A DNA stretch of 36,531 nucleotides from a virus, in the IMG/VR virus record IMGVR_UViG_3300046484_000051, positions 1 through 36,531 of that record. One strand, written 5' to 3'. Positions 23,468 to 31,591 of the stretch are shown one piece after another; position 1 is the stretch's first letter, and each line of letters starts with the position of its first letter. A program made the translations under genes and the position numbers. The notes under the pieces are model-generated. The model was not told the origin of the DNA. It worked only from the letters and a program-made list of their open reading frames with translations, and ran no database searches.

Positions 23468-23581
23468 CTCCTCAAACTTCGATGACGTGACCTTTGCGCG
23501 TTGGCGACCCTGTGTCGCTCGGACCGCGCCCCGTCACGGGGGCCCTTCCATCGAAGCGAGTTAGCCTGGTATGGCTCTCGC
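23468..23581 (-). ncRNA. Structured RNA leader of the capsid gene
   Basis: On the minus strand the gap between scaffold and capsid genes can fold almost completely. Hairpin A: GCGAGAGCC / GGCTAACTCGC (23556-23581, 9 bp, AA bulge). Helix B: CTTCGATG / CATCGAAG (23549-23556 with 23477-23484). Inside B: hairpin C CCCCG-TGA-CGGGG (23529-23541), and helix E GCGCG/CGCGC (23525-23529 with 23496-23500) enclosing hairpin D GCGAC/GTCGC (23504-23518). The ribosome binding site GAGGAG (23468-23473) follows helix B by four bases. Could set capsid:scaffold ratio. No known RNA family recognised. Confidence 0.5.
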
Positions 23582-23601
23582 TCTACCGCTCTGCTTTGCT
23601 G

Positions 23602-24792
23602 CTACACGCGACCTTCGATGTCTTCGAAGGCCTTCTCGGTGATCTCCCGGGGGTTGAGCTTGCCCTTTTCTCTGGGTGTCTCGACTGCCGGTCTGCTACG
23701 AATACTTACCGCCGCCGCCCTTGACCGCTGCGTTGAGGCTCTCGCCTTCGCTGCCAATTCTGCTGCCCGACGTTGTTCAAAGACCGGAGCAACGTCGGGG
23801 TTCGACTGGCAAGCGATAGTATACGCCCGTTCCATGTCAGCGTCGGAAACCTCTCTCTTGCCCTGCTTTGCCCAGAGGTCGAGGATATCCGCCACCCCGT
23901 CTGCCACGTCATCCGAGAATTCGTGCGATGCCCGGAACGCTGCGGAGCGCTCCTGTGCCGAGCTCTCGATCTGTGACGCCCGCTCCGCAAGCATCTGATC
24001 GATCCGAGGGTCTCGGAATTGCTGCTGCTGCTGCTGCTGCACCTGGCCCTGGGGCGCGGGCTGCGCGCCCTGTCGACCCTGGAGGCGCGCCGCGAGGGCG
24101 CGGACCAGTGGCGAGGTGAAGGAACCGTCCGGCTCCTGTCGGTCGGGCTGCAGCAGGTGAGCGCCGTACTGCGCCACCACCGCGGCGAGCGTGTCTGCCT
24201 GGGCGTGCGGCGGCCCGTAGGTGAGCGCGTGCACCGTCTGCAGCAGGCTGCCCACGTAGGCCGCAGGCTCCATGCCGCTCGAGCGGATCGTGGCTTCGTA
24301 GGGGCGCACCTGCGCCTCGAAGGCACCACCGGACTGCCGGAGTTGGGCGTTTTCCTGCAAAACCTTGGTGGTCTCTCGGTTGACGCGGAGGATCTCCTCC
24401 TGGACGTCGGGGGGCAGGCTCGCGAAGCGCTCCCGCGCCGCCGGCTTCCAGCTCTGCGGGGCTTTCGCTGGGGGCTGGACCCCAGGAGCCGGCGCAACCG
24501 GCTCTCGCGCCGCAGGAGCAATCTGTGGCTTCGCAGGGGCCGCTTCCTGGCGGGGCTTGGCCTTGATCTTCGGCTCGTCCTTCGGCGCCTTGGCGAACCG
24601 GCCCGACTCGTCCCGGGCCCGTTCGTCCCGCTGCGCCTGGGTCTCGCCCTCTACTGGCTCGGGCCGGACCGGCGGCTCACCGGCGTCTCCGTCCGCGAGC
24701 GAGTCAAACGCCCGCTCCGTCACCTCTCGCGGCGAAAGTTCGGCTTCGCCGCTGTCGGTCCCCTCGATCTCGTCTTCGTCTTGGACAGCCAT
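23602..24792 (-). CDS. Capsid scaffolding protein
   Basis: 396 residues, ATG 24792. Highly charged, Pro/Ala/Gln-rich, with coiled-coil parts (NRETTKVLQENAQLRQSGGA), a poly-Gln run near 265, and a helical C-terminus, as in podovirus scaffolds; directly upstream of the capsid gene. The motif SPREVTERAFDSL (20-32) is repeated in variant form NPREITEKAFEDI at the extreme C-terminus (380-392). In P22-type scaffolds the C-terminal helix binds the coat protein. Confidence 0.85.
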   Translation of the reverse strand: MAVQDEDEIEGTDSGEAELSPREVTERAFDSLADGDAGEPPVRPEPVEGETQAQRDERARDESGRFAKAPKDEPKIKAKPRQEAAPAKPQIAPAAREPVAPAPGVQPPAKAPQSWKPAARERFASLPPDVQEEILRVNRETTKVLQENAQLRQSGGAFEAQVRPYEATIRSSGMEPAAYVGSLLQTVHALTYGPPHAQADTLAAVVAQYGAHLLQPDRQEPDGSFTSPLVRALAARLQGRQGAQPAPQGQVQQQQQQQFRDPRIDQMLAERASQIESSAQERSAAFRASHEFSDDVADGVADILDLWAKQGKREVSDADMERAYTIACQSNPDVAPVFEQRRAAELAAKARASTQRSRAAAVSIRSRPAVETPREKGKLNPREITEKAFEDIEGRV

Positions 24793-24795
24793 GTG

Positions 24796-24805
24796 TTCTC
24801 CCTGT
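24796..24805 (-). promoter_or_regulatory. Recurrent leader ACAGGGAGAA before scaffold gene
   Basis: Same ten-base element as at 12551-12560, 21685-21694 and 30493-30502; includes GGGAG ribosome binding site. Confidence 0.6.
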
Positions 24806-24812
24806 GCGTACT

Positions 24813-25319
24813 CTACGACGTGAATCCCTTGCCCCGTCGCCTACGTGCCTCTTCCCGCTTCGCCCTCAGGCGGTCATAGTCCGCCTGGCGCATCTCAACG
24901 ATCTCCCCGAGCGCGCGTTGCCCAGCCTCGACCTGGCGTTTCTTGTCCGCCTCGCCCGCGAAGCCCTCGGTGAAGAGCTGCGCCTTCTCCCGGGCCCGCT
25001 GCTCGTAGGCTCCCTTGAAATCATCGGCGTCGGCGAGCCCGTGCTTGCGCATGTACCCCTCGCGCTTCGCTCGGGTCCCGATGTCCGTGCCATCCGTGGC
25101 CACCGCGCCCTCGTAGAACCGGCCGGCCATCACCGGTGCATCGATGGCGCGCCGCTGGGTCTGCTCCCCGGGCCGCACGAGCTTCTGCTGGACATCGTCC
25201 CAGACGAACCGGCCGCGCTCCTTGCTCGGCTCGCCGAAGGTGCCGTCGAAATTCTCGTCCCAGGCCTTCGTCTGCGCCTGGGAGACGATCGGTTCACCCA
25301 CCGCCATGCCGCGAGCCAT
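24813..25319 (-). CDS. Hypothetical virion-cluster protein
   Basis: 168 residues, ATG 25319, one base overlap with the previous stop (TAATG) and GGGGAG upstream. Mostly charged; WDENFDGTFGEPSKERGRFV and RFYEGAVATDGTDIGTRAKR are conserved-looking blocks, and the C-terminal 60 residues are a very charged helix. Lies between head genes and scaffold; possibly a head protein. No function known. Confidence 0.62.
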   Translation of the reverse strand: MARGMAVGEPIVSQAQTKAWDENFDGTFGEPSKERGRFVWDDVQQKLVRPGEQTQRRAIDAPVMAGRFYEGAVATDGTDIGTRAKREGYMRKHGLADADDFKGAYEQRAREKAQLFTEGFAGEADKKRQVEAGQRALGEIVEMRQADYDRLRAKREEARRRRGKGFTS

Positions 25320-25561
25320 TACCCGCTCCCCACCCCGCCGCCGTTCCGGCTGTACCCGCCGCGCTGCATGGCCTCTTCCTCGGGGTCCTCGGCCGGCTGC
25401 TTGCGCTTCCGCAAGGCGTTTGCCATCGCTTGCGTCGAGAACTTCTTCCCCGTGTCCGCCTTCGCGAAGTCCTGGCCGACCTTCTTCGGGATCCCGATGT
25501 TGGACTTGCCGTGAGCGGCGGCTTCCATCGCGTTGTGTTGCTTCTGGGTCGTGCTGGGCAT
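25319..25561 (-). CDS. Small basic head-region protein
   Basis: 80 residues. NAMEAAAHGKSNIGIPKKVG followed by QDFAKADTGKKFSTQAMANALRKRK is a block I have seen in phage head-region proteins; the C-terminal 20 residues are Gly-rich. Basic centre may contact DNA. Function unknown. Confidence 0.62.
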   Translation of the reverse strand: MPSTTQKQHNAMEAAAHGKSNIGIPKKVGQDFAKADTGKKFSTQAMANALRKRKQPAEDPEEEAMQRGGYSRNGGGVGSG

Positions 25562-25570
25562 GTTAGACCT

Positions 25571-25852
25571 CTAGTACAGCTTGTAGGCTATCAGTGCTAC
25601 GCCATTGGTTGGAATGTTGGCATTCGGGTACTGGGCCAACACCCAGGCCCGCATATTCGCTGCCCGTCGAGCCTCGAAGGAGGCCATGGTATCGCCCGCA
25701 AGAAGATCAGTCCACACTTCTGCCGAAATGCCATGCCACTGCGAATCGGTGATCTCCGGACCTACCGCGACGCACGTAAAGTCATACTTCCAATTGCCAG
25801 AGTCGTCGACCATCGCCCCGCCCATTTGCGTCTCTTGCACCCGTACCGTCAT
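25571..25852 (-). CDS. Hypothetical structural-region protein
   Basis: 93 residues, ATG 25852 with GAGGGAACAAAC upstream. Alpha/beta mixture with two tryptophans in SGNWKYDFTC and ITDSQWHGIS. No recognised family; placed in the head gene cluster. Confidence 0.55.
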   Translation of the reverse strand: MTVRVQETQMGGAMVDDSGNWKYDFTCVAVGPEITDSQWHGISAEVWTDLLAGDTMASFEARRAANMRAWVLAQYPNANIPTNGVALIAYKLY

Positions 25853-25862
25853 GTTTGTTCCC

Positions 25863-26390
25863 TCACAGTTTGACCACTTCGAAGTAATGTTCCGACCCGG
25901 ACGTGTCCAACTCTAGGGACTGGGACACTCCGGTAGACTGATAGACCTGCATGTGAACGGTATCGCCCGCTGCGCAACTGAGCAGAGCGGCAATGCTAAC
26001 CGAGCGAAGCCCAGCGACAATAGGAACCCTGGATCCTCTTCTTCCTACGGTAGAACTGCCGGTTTGGAACAGCTGGTATAGGGCTTCACCGCTGTTGCCG
26101 GACACTATCTGTACAGACGATGTCACCAGGTAATACCCGCCCACCGGGGCAGTCCACACCATGTACCCGCCGCCATTGGATATAGTGTTTTGCGGGTCCC
26201 ACGAGACAGACAGGAAAGCGATGTTAGTCGTGCTGACCGCCAGCGTTTGAGCTGTGTTGCAAAATGCTCTGGCCGTTACTGTCCCCGCCGTCAATGCAGC
26301 CCGAAGATCAAGGCACGCCTCCGCGATGTCCCTGGTCAGGGGCGTCGTCGCGTCAAGCATGCGCGTGGGATTGGTGACGAAGTCGCCCAC
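25863..26390 (-). CDS. Beta-sandwich head-fiber-like protein
   Basis: 175 residues from GTG 26390 (AAAGGGG upstream). After an N-terminal helix, the sequence is beta-rich with WTAPVGGYYLVTSSVQIVSG, resembling C1q/TNF-like jelly-roll domains used in phage head fibers (W.AP..G.Y....). Position between portal and scaffold suggests a head fiber or decoration; unproven. Confidence 0.6.
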   Translation of the reverse strand: MGDFVTNPTRMLDATTPLTRDIAEACLDLRAALTAGTVTARAFCNTAQTLAVSTTNIAFLSVSWDPQNTISNGGGYMVWTAPVGGYYLVTSSVQIVSGNSGEALYQLFQTGSSTVGRRGSRVPIVAGLRSVSIAALLSCAAGDTVHMQVYQSTGVSQSLELDTSGSEHYFEVVKL

Positions 26391-26391
26391 G

Positions 26392-26592
26392 TTACCCCTT
26401 TGCAACCTCGACCGGAGCGGTCAGCGCGGCCCGAGCAGCGGCGAGCTCCGCCTCGAGGACGTCGTACCTCGACTGCGCGTCCTTGGCGCTCGTTGAGCGC
26501 TCGTCCAATGTGCGGATGAGCGCCTGGACCGCCTCGGTGAGCTCGAATTGGCCGAAGTGGCCCACGCGCCAGAGGATCTCCTCGTTTGTCAT
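26392..26592 (-). CDS. Small coiled-coil protein
   Basis: 66 residues from ATG 26592, overlapping the portal stop (ATGA). MTNEEILWRVGHFGQFELTE then a coiled coil of about 40 residues. Position after the portal gene; function unknown. Confidence 0.65.
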   Translation of the reverse strand: MTNEEILWRVGHFGQFELTEAVQALIRTLDERSTSAKDAQSRYDVLEAELAAARAALTAPVEVAKG

Positions 26593-28670
26593 GGCACTAC
26601 TCCTTGGTTTGCGCCCACGGCCGCGACGACCTGTTGCAGCGCGCCCTTGCGCTGCTCGGCCTCGAGCCGCTGCATGTCCATCATGTGCTCTGCCTGCGAT
26701 GCCCGAAGATCCATGGCCGTCTTCGCCACGTGAGCCCGAGTATCGAGTTGCGTCTGCTGCATGCCCATCTGCGCCTTGCCCACTTCGGCCTGGGCCTTGA
26801 CCTTCGCCGCCTCGAGTTTGGGATCGGGCGCTGGAGGTTGAGGGGGCTGCGATGCGGCCTTCTGCGCAATCTGCTGGACCTGGGTGACGAACTGGTTGAA
26901 CACCTCCTCCAGGTCGCTGCCTCCCCTGATCCCGGACATGAGCCACTGGGCGGTCGTGAACACGAACTTGGTCGCCGCCTGCGCAGCGCCAGGGCCCGCG
27001 CCTGCGGCCATTTGGATGAAAGGGATCGTTGACTGGAAGTAACCGCCGAGAGTGGTGATGATCTCGGTGCGTTCCTGCTTTTTGATCCCCCAGTCGGTGA
27101 GCGCGATCGACTCGGGCTTCACCTCGATGCGGTATTGCATGAGGTTGTCGCGGAGCACAGCGAGGCCCTGCTGTGCCAGCTGCGCATTGGGCGTCCGGAG
27201 CACATTCGATCGCTCGATGATGGTCTGATCCTCGAAGTGCTTGCAGACGATCTCGGCCTCCAGCTTCTTGAGGTCGGAGGCAAACCGGGCGATCTCGTCT
27301 TGCCTGCGCTGGAGGCGCACCGATGCGAACTTCGCCTCAATTGCACTGGTCGTCGCGGTCTGCCCACTCTGCTGCTCGCCACGAACGATATCGCTGTAGC
27401 CGCTGATCTCGTCCGCGATCTGCTTAGTCTCGCGACGCATGTCCCGGAGTTTGTCCAGCGCGGCCGCAATCATCTCCAGGGGCAGCCAATCGACGGCGCC
27501 CTTGATGCCTCCTTTGTCAACGAATTTGGCCCAATTGTCGACGGCGATCATCTCGCCCTCAGTGGCCTCGCGGATAAGCCGCTGCACCCCAGTGTTTGTT
27601 TTGTCGTAGACGCCCACCAGGCGCATCGCGCGGGTCAGCCGGCTGATGCGGGTCGAGAGGTCGTCGATCTCGCGGTAGAGGTCCTGCACGAGCGCGTAAT
27701 CCGACCGGGGAAGCATGGCGTCGGTGGTGAGGTTGGCCATCATTGGCCGCGGATTCGGCCAGAACCCTTCCAGCTCGAGCGGGTCCGGCACGCTGCCGTT
27801 GTCGTTGACCTCCACTCCTTCAGGAGCGATCACCTTCCGCATGCCCCGGGCCCAGAACCACACGCACTCATGCTCCTCGTCCCAGATCTCCCAGACCTCG
27901 GCGCGCGCCCAGGGATCGCTCTTCGAGGCGTCGGTCTCGCCGGTGGAGGGTTCGCCTCCCACGTCCCGTCCGCCTTTGGCCATCGGGATCCGACCGCCAA
28001 CGTCCTCGCCGAATTTCGCGACGCACTCTTCGCGCGACAGCCGCGAGAGGAACGCCTCCCAGCGCATGTCATGCCACGTCCGGCAGGGGGACCATCGGTA
28101 GTCGCGCCAGTGCCAGTACTCGGTGACCACGCGCTCGGTGCCCTCGCTCTTCGCCTCGCCCTCAGGCACCTCGGGGGCGAGCTCGTTGCCCTCTTCGTCG
28201 AGCTGCGCAGGTTGACCTTCGGTTGGCTCGAACTCGACCTCGTACCGGACGCGGGCGACGCCCAGACCAGGTCGAAGGAAGTCGCTAAGCGCGTATTCGA
28301 CGGCCGAAGCGTAGGGGTCGGAGTCGCGGCCAACGTCCGTGTTGAGCAACCGATCGAGCATCTCGGCCGCCACGCGCGCGCCGTCGTCGGCGAAGTCGGA
28401 GAAGCGACGGGACACATCCACTTTGGGTGTCTTTCCGTACAGCATCGCCTCCTGGGTCTGCACGTTCGCGGTGTAGACGTTGACGCGGACGCCTTCCTTG
28501 TCGTGGTTCTCGCGCTTGTCCAAGAAGCGCTTGATGGTCTCCTGCCCTTCGCGGTCGAACTTCTCCCGGTAGCGCTTGGCGGCGTCGAGCTCCATCCGCC
28601 AGCGAGAAGCCCAGCCGGACGGCGTGTCGTCGAACTGGCGCTCTTTGGTGTCGTCGGCTGCGGCTGCCAT
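26589..28670 (-). CDS. Portal protein
   Basis: 693 residues from ATG 28670 (TGATG overlap with TerL, GGGAGGG upstream). N-terminus SGWASRWRMELDAAKRYREK, ANVQTQEAMLYGKTPKVDVS and LRPGLGVARVRYEVEFEP are blocks of the large podovirus portal family. A long C-terminal helical region rich in Gln (KAQAEVGKAQMGMQQTQLDT) forms the barrel typical of P22-like portals. Located directly downstream of TerL, as in most tailed phages. Confidence 0.88.
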   Translation of the reverse strand: MAAAADDTKERQFDDTPSGWASRWRMELDAAKRYREKFDREGQETIKRFLDKRENHDKEGVRVNVYTANVQTQEAMLYGKTPKVDVSRRFSDFADDGARVAAEMLDRLLNTDVGRDSDPYASAVEYALSDFLRPGLGVARVRYEVEFEPTEGQPAQLDEEGNELAPEVPEGEAKSEGTERVVTEYWHWRDYRWSPCRTWHDMRWEAFLSRLSREECVAKFGEDVGGRIPMAKGGRDVGGEPSTGETDASKSDPWARAEVWEIWDEEHECVWFWARGMRKVIAPEGVEVNDNGSVPDPLELEGFWPNPRPMMANLTTDAMLPRSDYALVQDLYREIDDLSTRISRLTRAMRLVGVYDKTNTGVQRLIREATEGEMIAVDNWAKFVDKGGIKGAVDWLPLEMIAAALDKLRDMRRETKQIADEISGYSDIVRGEQQSGQTATTSAIEAKFASVRLQRRQDEIARFASDLKKLEAEIVCKHFEDQTIIERSNVLRTPNAQLAQQGLAVLRDNLMQYRIEVKPESIALTDWGIKKQERTEIITTLGGYFQSTIPFIQMAAGAGPGAAQAATKFVFTTAQWLMSGIRGGSDLEEVFNQFVTQVQQIAQKAASQPPQPPAPDPKLEAAKVKAQAEVGKAQMGMQQTQLDTRAHVAKTAMDLRASQAEHMMDMQRLEAEQRKGALQQVVAAVGANQGVVP

Positions 28671-30217
28671 CACACCCTCCCGTTTCGCTGGGGCCTGCAC
28701 TCCCAGAGCTCGTCCAGCGTGAATGTCGCAAGGGTCCTAGCCGGTGGAGGCGGTGGAGGCGGGTCGGCCGGTCGCATGATCAGGTCCGACTCCTTGGCGA
28801 CGCACGCCACGTAGCGGAACGCATCCGCCGTGTGAGACGCCCAGTTATGGAGTGGACGAGTCGAGTATGCCTTGGTGTCCTCATCGTACTCGTACCGGTA
28901 CTCGCGTAGCGCCTCGATGCCCTGGTGCTCATCGCACCGCGGATGGATCCGGATCGGCTGCTCCAGGAGCCAGCGCGCGGCCCCAATGCCGTCCCTGAGG
29001 GAGAGCTCGGGTCCGATCTCCACCGCGCCAGCGCCGAAGTGCTCGGCGAAGAGCTCCACGGTCCCGACGCCCGTCTGCCACGAGCGCTGGCGAGAATCAT
29101 GCGGAAGCCAGTGCTTGACGTAGCGGTAGGGCTTCGAATCCACGACCTCGAAGTAGTGCGACGCGCCGAACCCGCTCGCCTCGTAGTGGTCGATCAGGTC
29201 GACCCGGGGGCGGCGAGGCACCGGCCTCCCGGCCTTCGCCAGCTCGACCTCTGCCGGCGTGCGGTCGTCGTCGGTGATCCGCCAGAACCAGATCGCTGTG
29301 CTGTCGGAGACACCCAGATCCCACGTGGTGAACACCCCGTCTGTCGGATGCCAGAACTCGGCTAGCCCGCCGCGGAGCGACACCGCCTCGACCAGGCGAC
29401 CGAGGATCGAGCCCTGATCGTTCGAGGGGTACTCACCGTCAACGTACGACTCCACCCACTCCCCGTCCTTGCCGACGATCAGGCGATCATAGTAGCCCGT
29501 GGGCAGGTTCTCGACGTTCTCGGCCTGCGCTGTGCGTCCCCCGGGCTGCTCGAAGAGCTCGTACAGGTGCTGCTTCTCCTTTGGCACATCCTTACGCAAC
29601 GTGAACAACCGGTAGCCCCAGTGCTGCTTCGTCCACGGGTTCGTGTCCATCCAGATGCCGAACCAGGATGGACCGCCGTTGGCCTTTGAGGGGTAGCGCC
29701 CGACGCGCGTGTCGAGCACGTCCAGGATGGCCTTCGGGATCTCCCGTGCTTCGTTGATGTACGCGCCCGTGAGCTCCAGCGACAAGAGCTTTTTCACGTC
29801 CGCTGGCCGGTCCAGCGCGCGGAACAGGATCTCCGTCTCAACCTGGTATTCGCCGTCGCTCCATTTGCCTACCCAGGTCTTAGCCTGTTCCTGGAACGAC
29901 CCGAGTTCTGGCGGTACCCACTCCTCGAACGTCTTGCGAGTGGTGTCCCGGAGCTGGCCGTATGTGTTGCGGATCACCGCGAACCGAGTGCGCCGCACAC
30001 CGTCTGGTCCCGGCCGCTGGCGACCAGCGCGCCGCAGGAGCTCTAGGACGCACGCAGATGACTTCCCCGAGCCCACGGGGCCCACGATCGCGCGCACGTA
30101 TGCATCCGAGCGCTGGAAGCGCCTGAGCGTCGGCGCCGCTTTGTAGGCACGCGCGATCGTCGCCGATCCCTTGTAGGATCGGCCGGTGGTGACGGACGTG
30201 AGTGTCGGCGCAGTCAC
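28670..30217 (-). CDS. terL: Terminase large subunit
   Basis: 515 residues from GTG 30217, after AAGGAG; longer in-frame readings run into the upstream gene. Walker A GPVGSGKSS (46-54), coupling strand TRFAVIRNTYGQLRDTTRKT, Walker-B region LELTGAYINEAREIP (147-161), and a C-terminal nuclease domain with TTWDLGVSDSTAIWFW and WASHTADAFRYVA (Asp residues for metal). The GAYINEARE pattern is typical of P22-like terminases with headful packaging, which fits circular permutation of the genome. Confidence 0.93.
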   Translation of the reverse strand: MTAPTLTSVTTGRSYKGSATIARAYKAAPTLRRFQRSDAYVRAIVGPVGSGKSSACVLELLRRAGRQRPGPDGVRRTRFAVIRNTYGQLRDTTRKTFEEWVPPELGSFQEQAKTWVGKWSDGEYQVETEILFRALDRPADVKKLLSLELTGAYINEAREIPKAILDVLDTRVGRYPSKANGGPSWFGIWMDTNPWTKQHWGYRLFTLRKDVPKEKQHLYELFEQPGGRTAQAENVENLPTGYYDRLIVGKDGEWVESYVDGEYPSNDQGSILGRLVEAVSLRGGLAEFWHPTDGVFTTWDLGVSDSTAIWFWRITDDDRTPAEVELAKAGRPVPRRPRVDLIDHYEASGFGASHYFEVVDSKPYRYVKHWLPHDSRQRSWQTGVGTVELFAEHFGAGAVEIGPELSLRDGIGAARWLLEQPIRIHPRCDEHQGIEALREYRYEYDEDTKAYSTRPLHNWASHTADAFRYVACVAKESDLIMRPADPPPPPPPARTLATFTLDELWECRPQRNGRV

Positions 30218-30225
30218 CGGATTCG

Positions 30226-30489
30226 CTACTCCTTGAGCGCCGCGAGGGCCGGCTTGCCGCCCACGCTGGTGAACTCCTCCAGCTTCTTCTTCCACTCGCC
30301 GCACCAGAGTTGAGGCTGCGTCGGGGGCCAGCAGGACATGCGGCCCGGGGGCGGAGGCTGTCCGCCGATCACGGAAGGTGGCGCCGAGATCACGAAGATC
30401 GACGGCGCGTGGGCGTGGCACTCTCCCTGCGAACCGTCCGCGGCTGTTGCCGCGTAGTGGTCGCAGGTTCGGCATACTCTTGCAGTCAT
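30226..30489 (-). CDS. Cys-rich small protein between terminase genes
   Basis: 87 residues, ATG 30489 behind ACAGGGAGAAACA. CRTCDHYAATAADGSQGECH, AHAP and WCGEW give a set of Cys/His ligands common in small phage zinc proteins found near terminase. Ends 8 bases before the TerL start. Function unknown. Confidence 0.7.
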   Translation of the reverse strand: MTARVCRTCDHYAATAADGSQGECHAHAPSIFVISAPPSVIGGQPPPPGRMSCWPPTQPQLWCGEWKKKLEEFTSVGGKPALAALKE

Positions 30490-30492
30490 TGT

Positions 30493-30502
30493 TTCTCCCT
30501 GT
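30493..30502 (-). promoter_or_regulatory. Recurrent leader ACAGGGAGAA before 30489 gene
   Basis: Fourth exact copy of the ten-base leader element, three bases before the ATG. Confidence 0.6.
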
Positions 30503-30505
30503 TAA

Positions 30506-31066
30506 CTACGGAATCAGCGACTCTTCGCAGAACACTGCGTAGCCGCAGAACCCTGCACCACCAGCGCCGCCCGGGTTCCGGAGAGCGATACCGTTGTAGA
30601 CGCCTGTCTTGACCAGGGGCTGCTTGTAGACTTGTCCCTGCCCGCCCATCTCGAGCACGAGCGGCGTCATGGCCCCCACGGCTGCCGGGATCCACATGTT
30701 GTACGTGGCGATCGTGACGCCTGCGGTGCCCAGGTTCCCGGCCGAGTTGCCCGACCGACAGAGGCCGGTGAACGGAGGGTCCCCCTCGTCCAGGCTCACC
30801 GGAGTCACGAGGCTCCCGGTGCCCGACACGGTGGTCCGGATGAGCGCCAGAGCGAGCATCCCGGCCGTTGTCAGCATCCCCACGTTGTCGATGACGATGC
30901 GCTCGAGTCGGACGTACTTGGACGCCCCGCATTCGATCGCGAATGCGTCCATGGCGACGGTCGGGTTGATGTTGAAATTGACGACGTAGGATGGTCGATC
31001 GCTCGGGTACTGGACGCAGTACTGGGGGTTTTGGATGTTGGGAGGGATGCCGCCTATCAGGCCCAT
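30506..31066 (-). CDS. Virion-like beta protein encoded between TerS and TerL
   Basis: 186 residues, ATG 31066, GAGTAGCC upstream. Beta-rich: YVVNFNINPTVAMDAFAIEC, YVRLERIVIDNVGMLTTAGM, and LRNPGGAGGAGFCGYAVFCE at the end. The composition resembles jelly-roll head or fiber proteins. Its position between terminase genes is unusual for a structural gene. No family recognised. Confidence 0.65.
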   Translation of the reverse strand: MGLIGGIPPNIQNPQYCVQYPSDRPSYVVNFNINPTVAMDAFAIECGASKYVRLERIVIDNVGMLTTAGMLALALIRTTVSGTGSLVTPVSLDEGDPPFTGLCRSGNSAGNLGTAGVTIATYNMWIPAAVGAMTPLVLEMGGQGQVYKQPLVKTGVYNGIALRNPGGAGGAGFCGYAVFCEESLIP

Positions 31067-31069
31067 TGG

Positions 31070-31591
31070 CTACTCCTCGATTCGGAAAACGATTGGACCG
31101 CCGCCGGCTCCACCGACTTCGGCCACGTCGACGAAAAGCTTCAGGTGCTTCCCCAGGAGCTCCAGCGCCTTCGGCTTGTCCCAAAACTTCACCTCCCGGA
31201 CCTCGCCGACCTGAATGCGCTCCTTGCCCGCCCCTGCGAACTCTTCGAACACCTTGACCGACGACATGGCGCGCCGGGTGTCCTCGGGGATCTTATGCAG
31301 GGGCAGCAGCCGCCCGTCCGCATCGAACGCCTTGGACAGGTCGGCCATCCCGATTCGGATGAGCTCCTTCAGCACCAGTTCGGCGCTCAGCTCGACCTTG
31401 GCCAGCCGTTTTGCGTTCGCTTGTTCAATTTCAGCATGTATCTGAACATCCCTTAACAGCCTGGACCCAGCCTGAGCAGCCGTGCGCGCCGAATACCCAG
31501 CGCTAATCGCGGCCCGCGTGGCATTTAGGTCGATCAGGTACTCCTTAACAAAACGGAGTCGTTTCCCGGTCAGAGACACGCCACGGATCAT
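31070..31591 (-). CDS. terS: Terminase small subunit
   Basis: 173 residues from ATG 31591 (ATGA overlap). LTGKRLRFVKEYLIDLNATR, AAISAGYSARTAAQAGSRLL and HAEIEQANAKR are the conserved blocks of Terminase_2 small subunits: a DNA-binding HTH followed by an oligomerisation region. Family role: recognise the pac site and regulate TerL. Confidence 0.88.
   Translation of the reverse strand: MIRGVSLTGKRLRFVKEYLIDLNATRAAISAGYSARTAAQAGSRLLRDVQIHAEIEQANAKRLAKVELSAELVLKELIRIGMADLSKAFDADGRLLPLHKIPEDTRRAMSSVKVFEEFAGAGKERIQVGEVREVKFWDKPKALELLGKHLKLFVDVAEVGGAGGGPIVFRIEE

Noticed and set aside
23520-23600. tRNA-like sequence (GCGGTAGAGC...TTCGATGG, minus strand)
   Set aside because: No acceptor stem or CCA, anticodon loop has the wrong size and the T-stem does not pair. 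The same bases form other, better helices described as the capsid leader.
24022-24042. CAG-type trinucleotide run
   Set aside because: Encodes a poly-Gln linker in the scaffold; such runs are common in disordered regions and there is no sign of special function.
27135-28814. Long plus-strand open frame (559 codons) opposite the portal gene
   Set aside because: Composition is His/Arg/Leu/Val-rich without any recognisable domain. It is an antisense shadow caused by GC-rich third codon positions; the minus-strand portal is clearly conserved.
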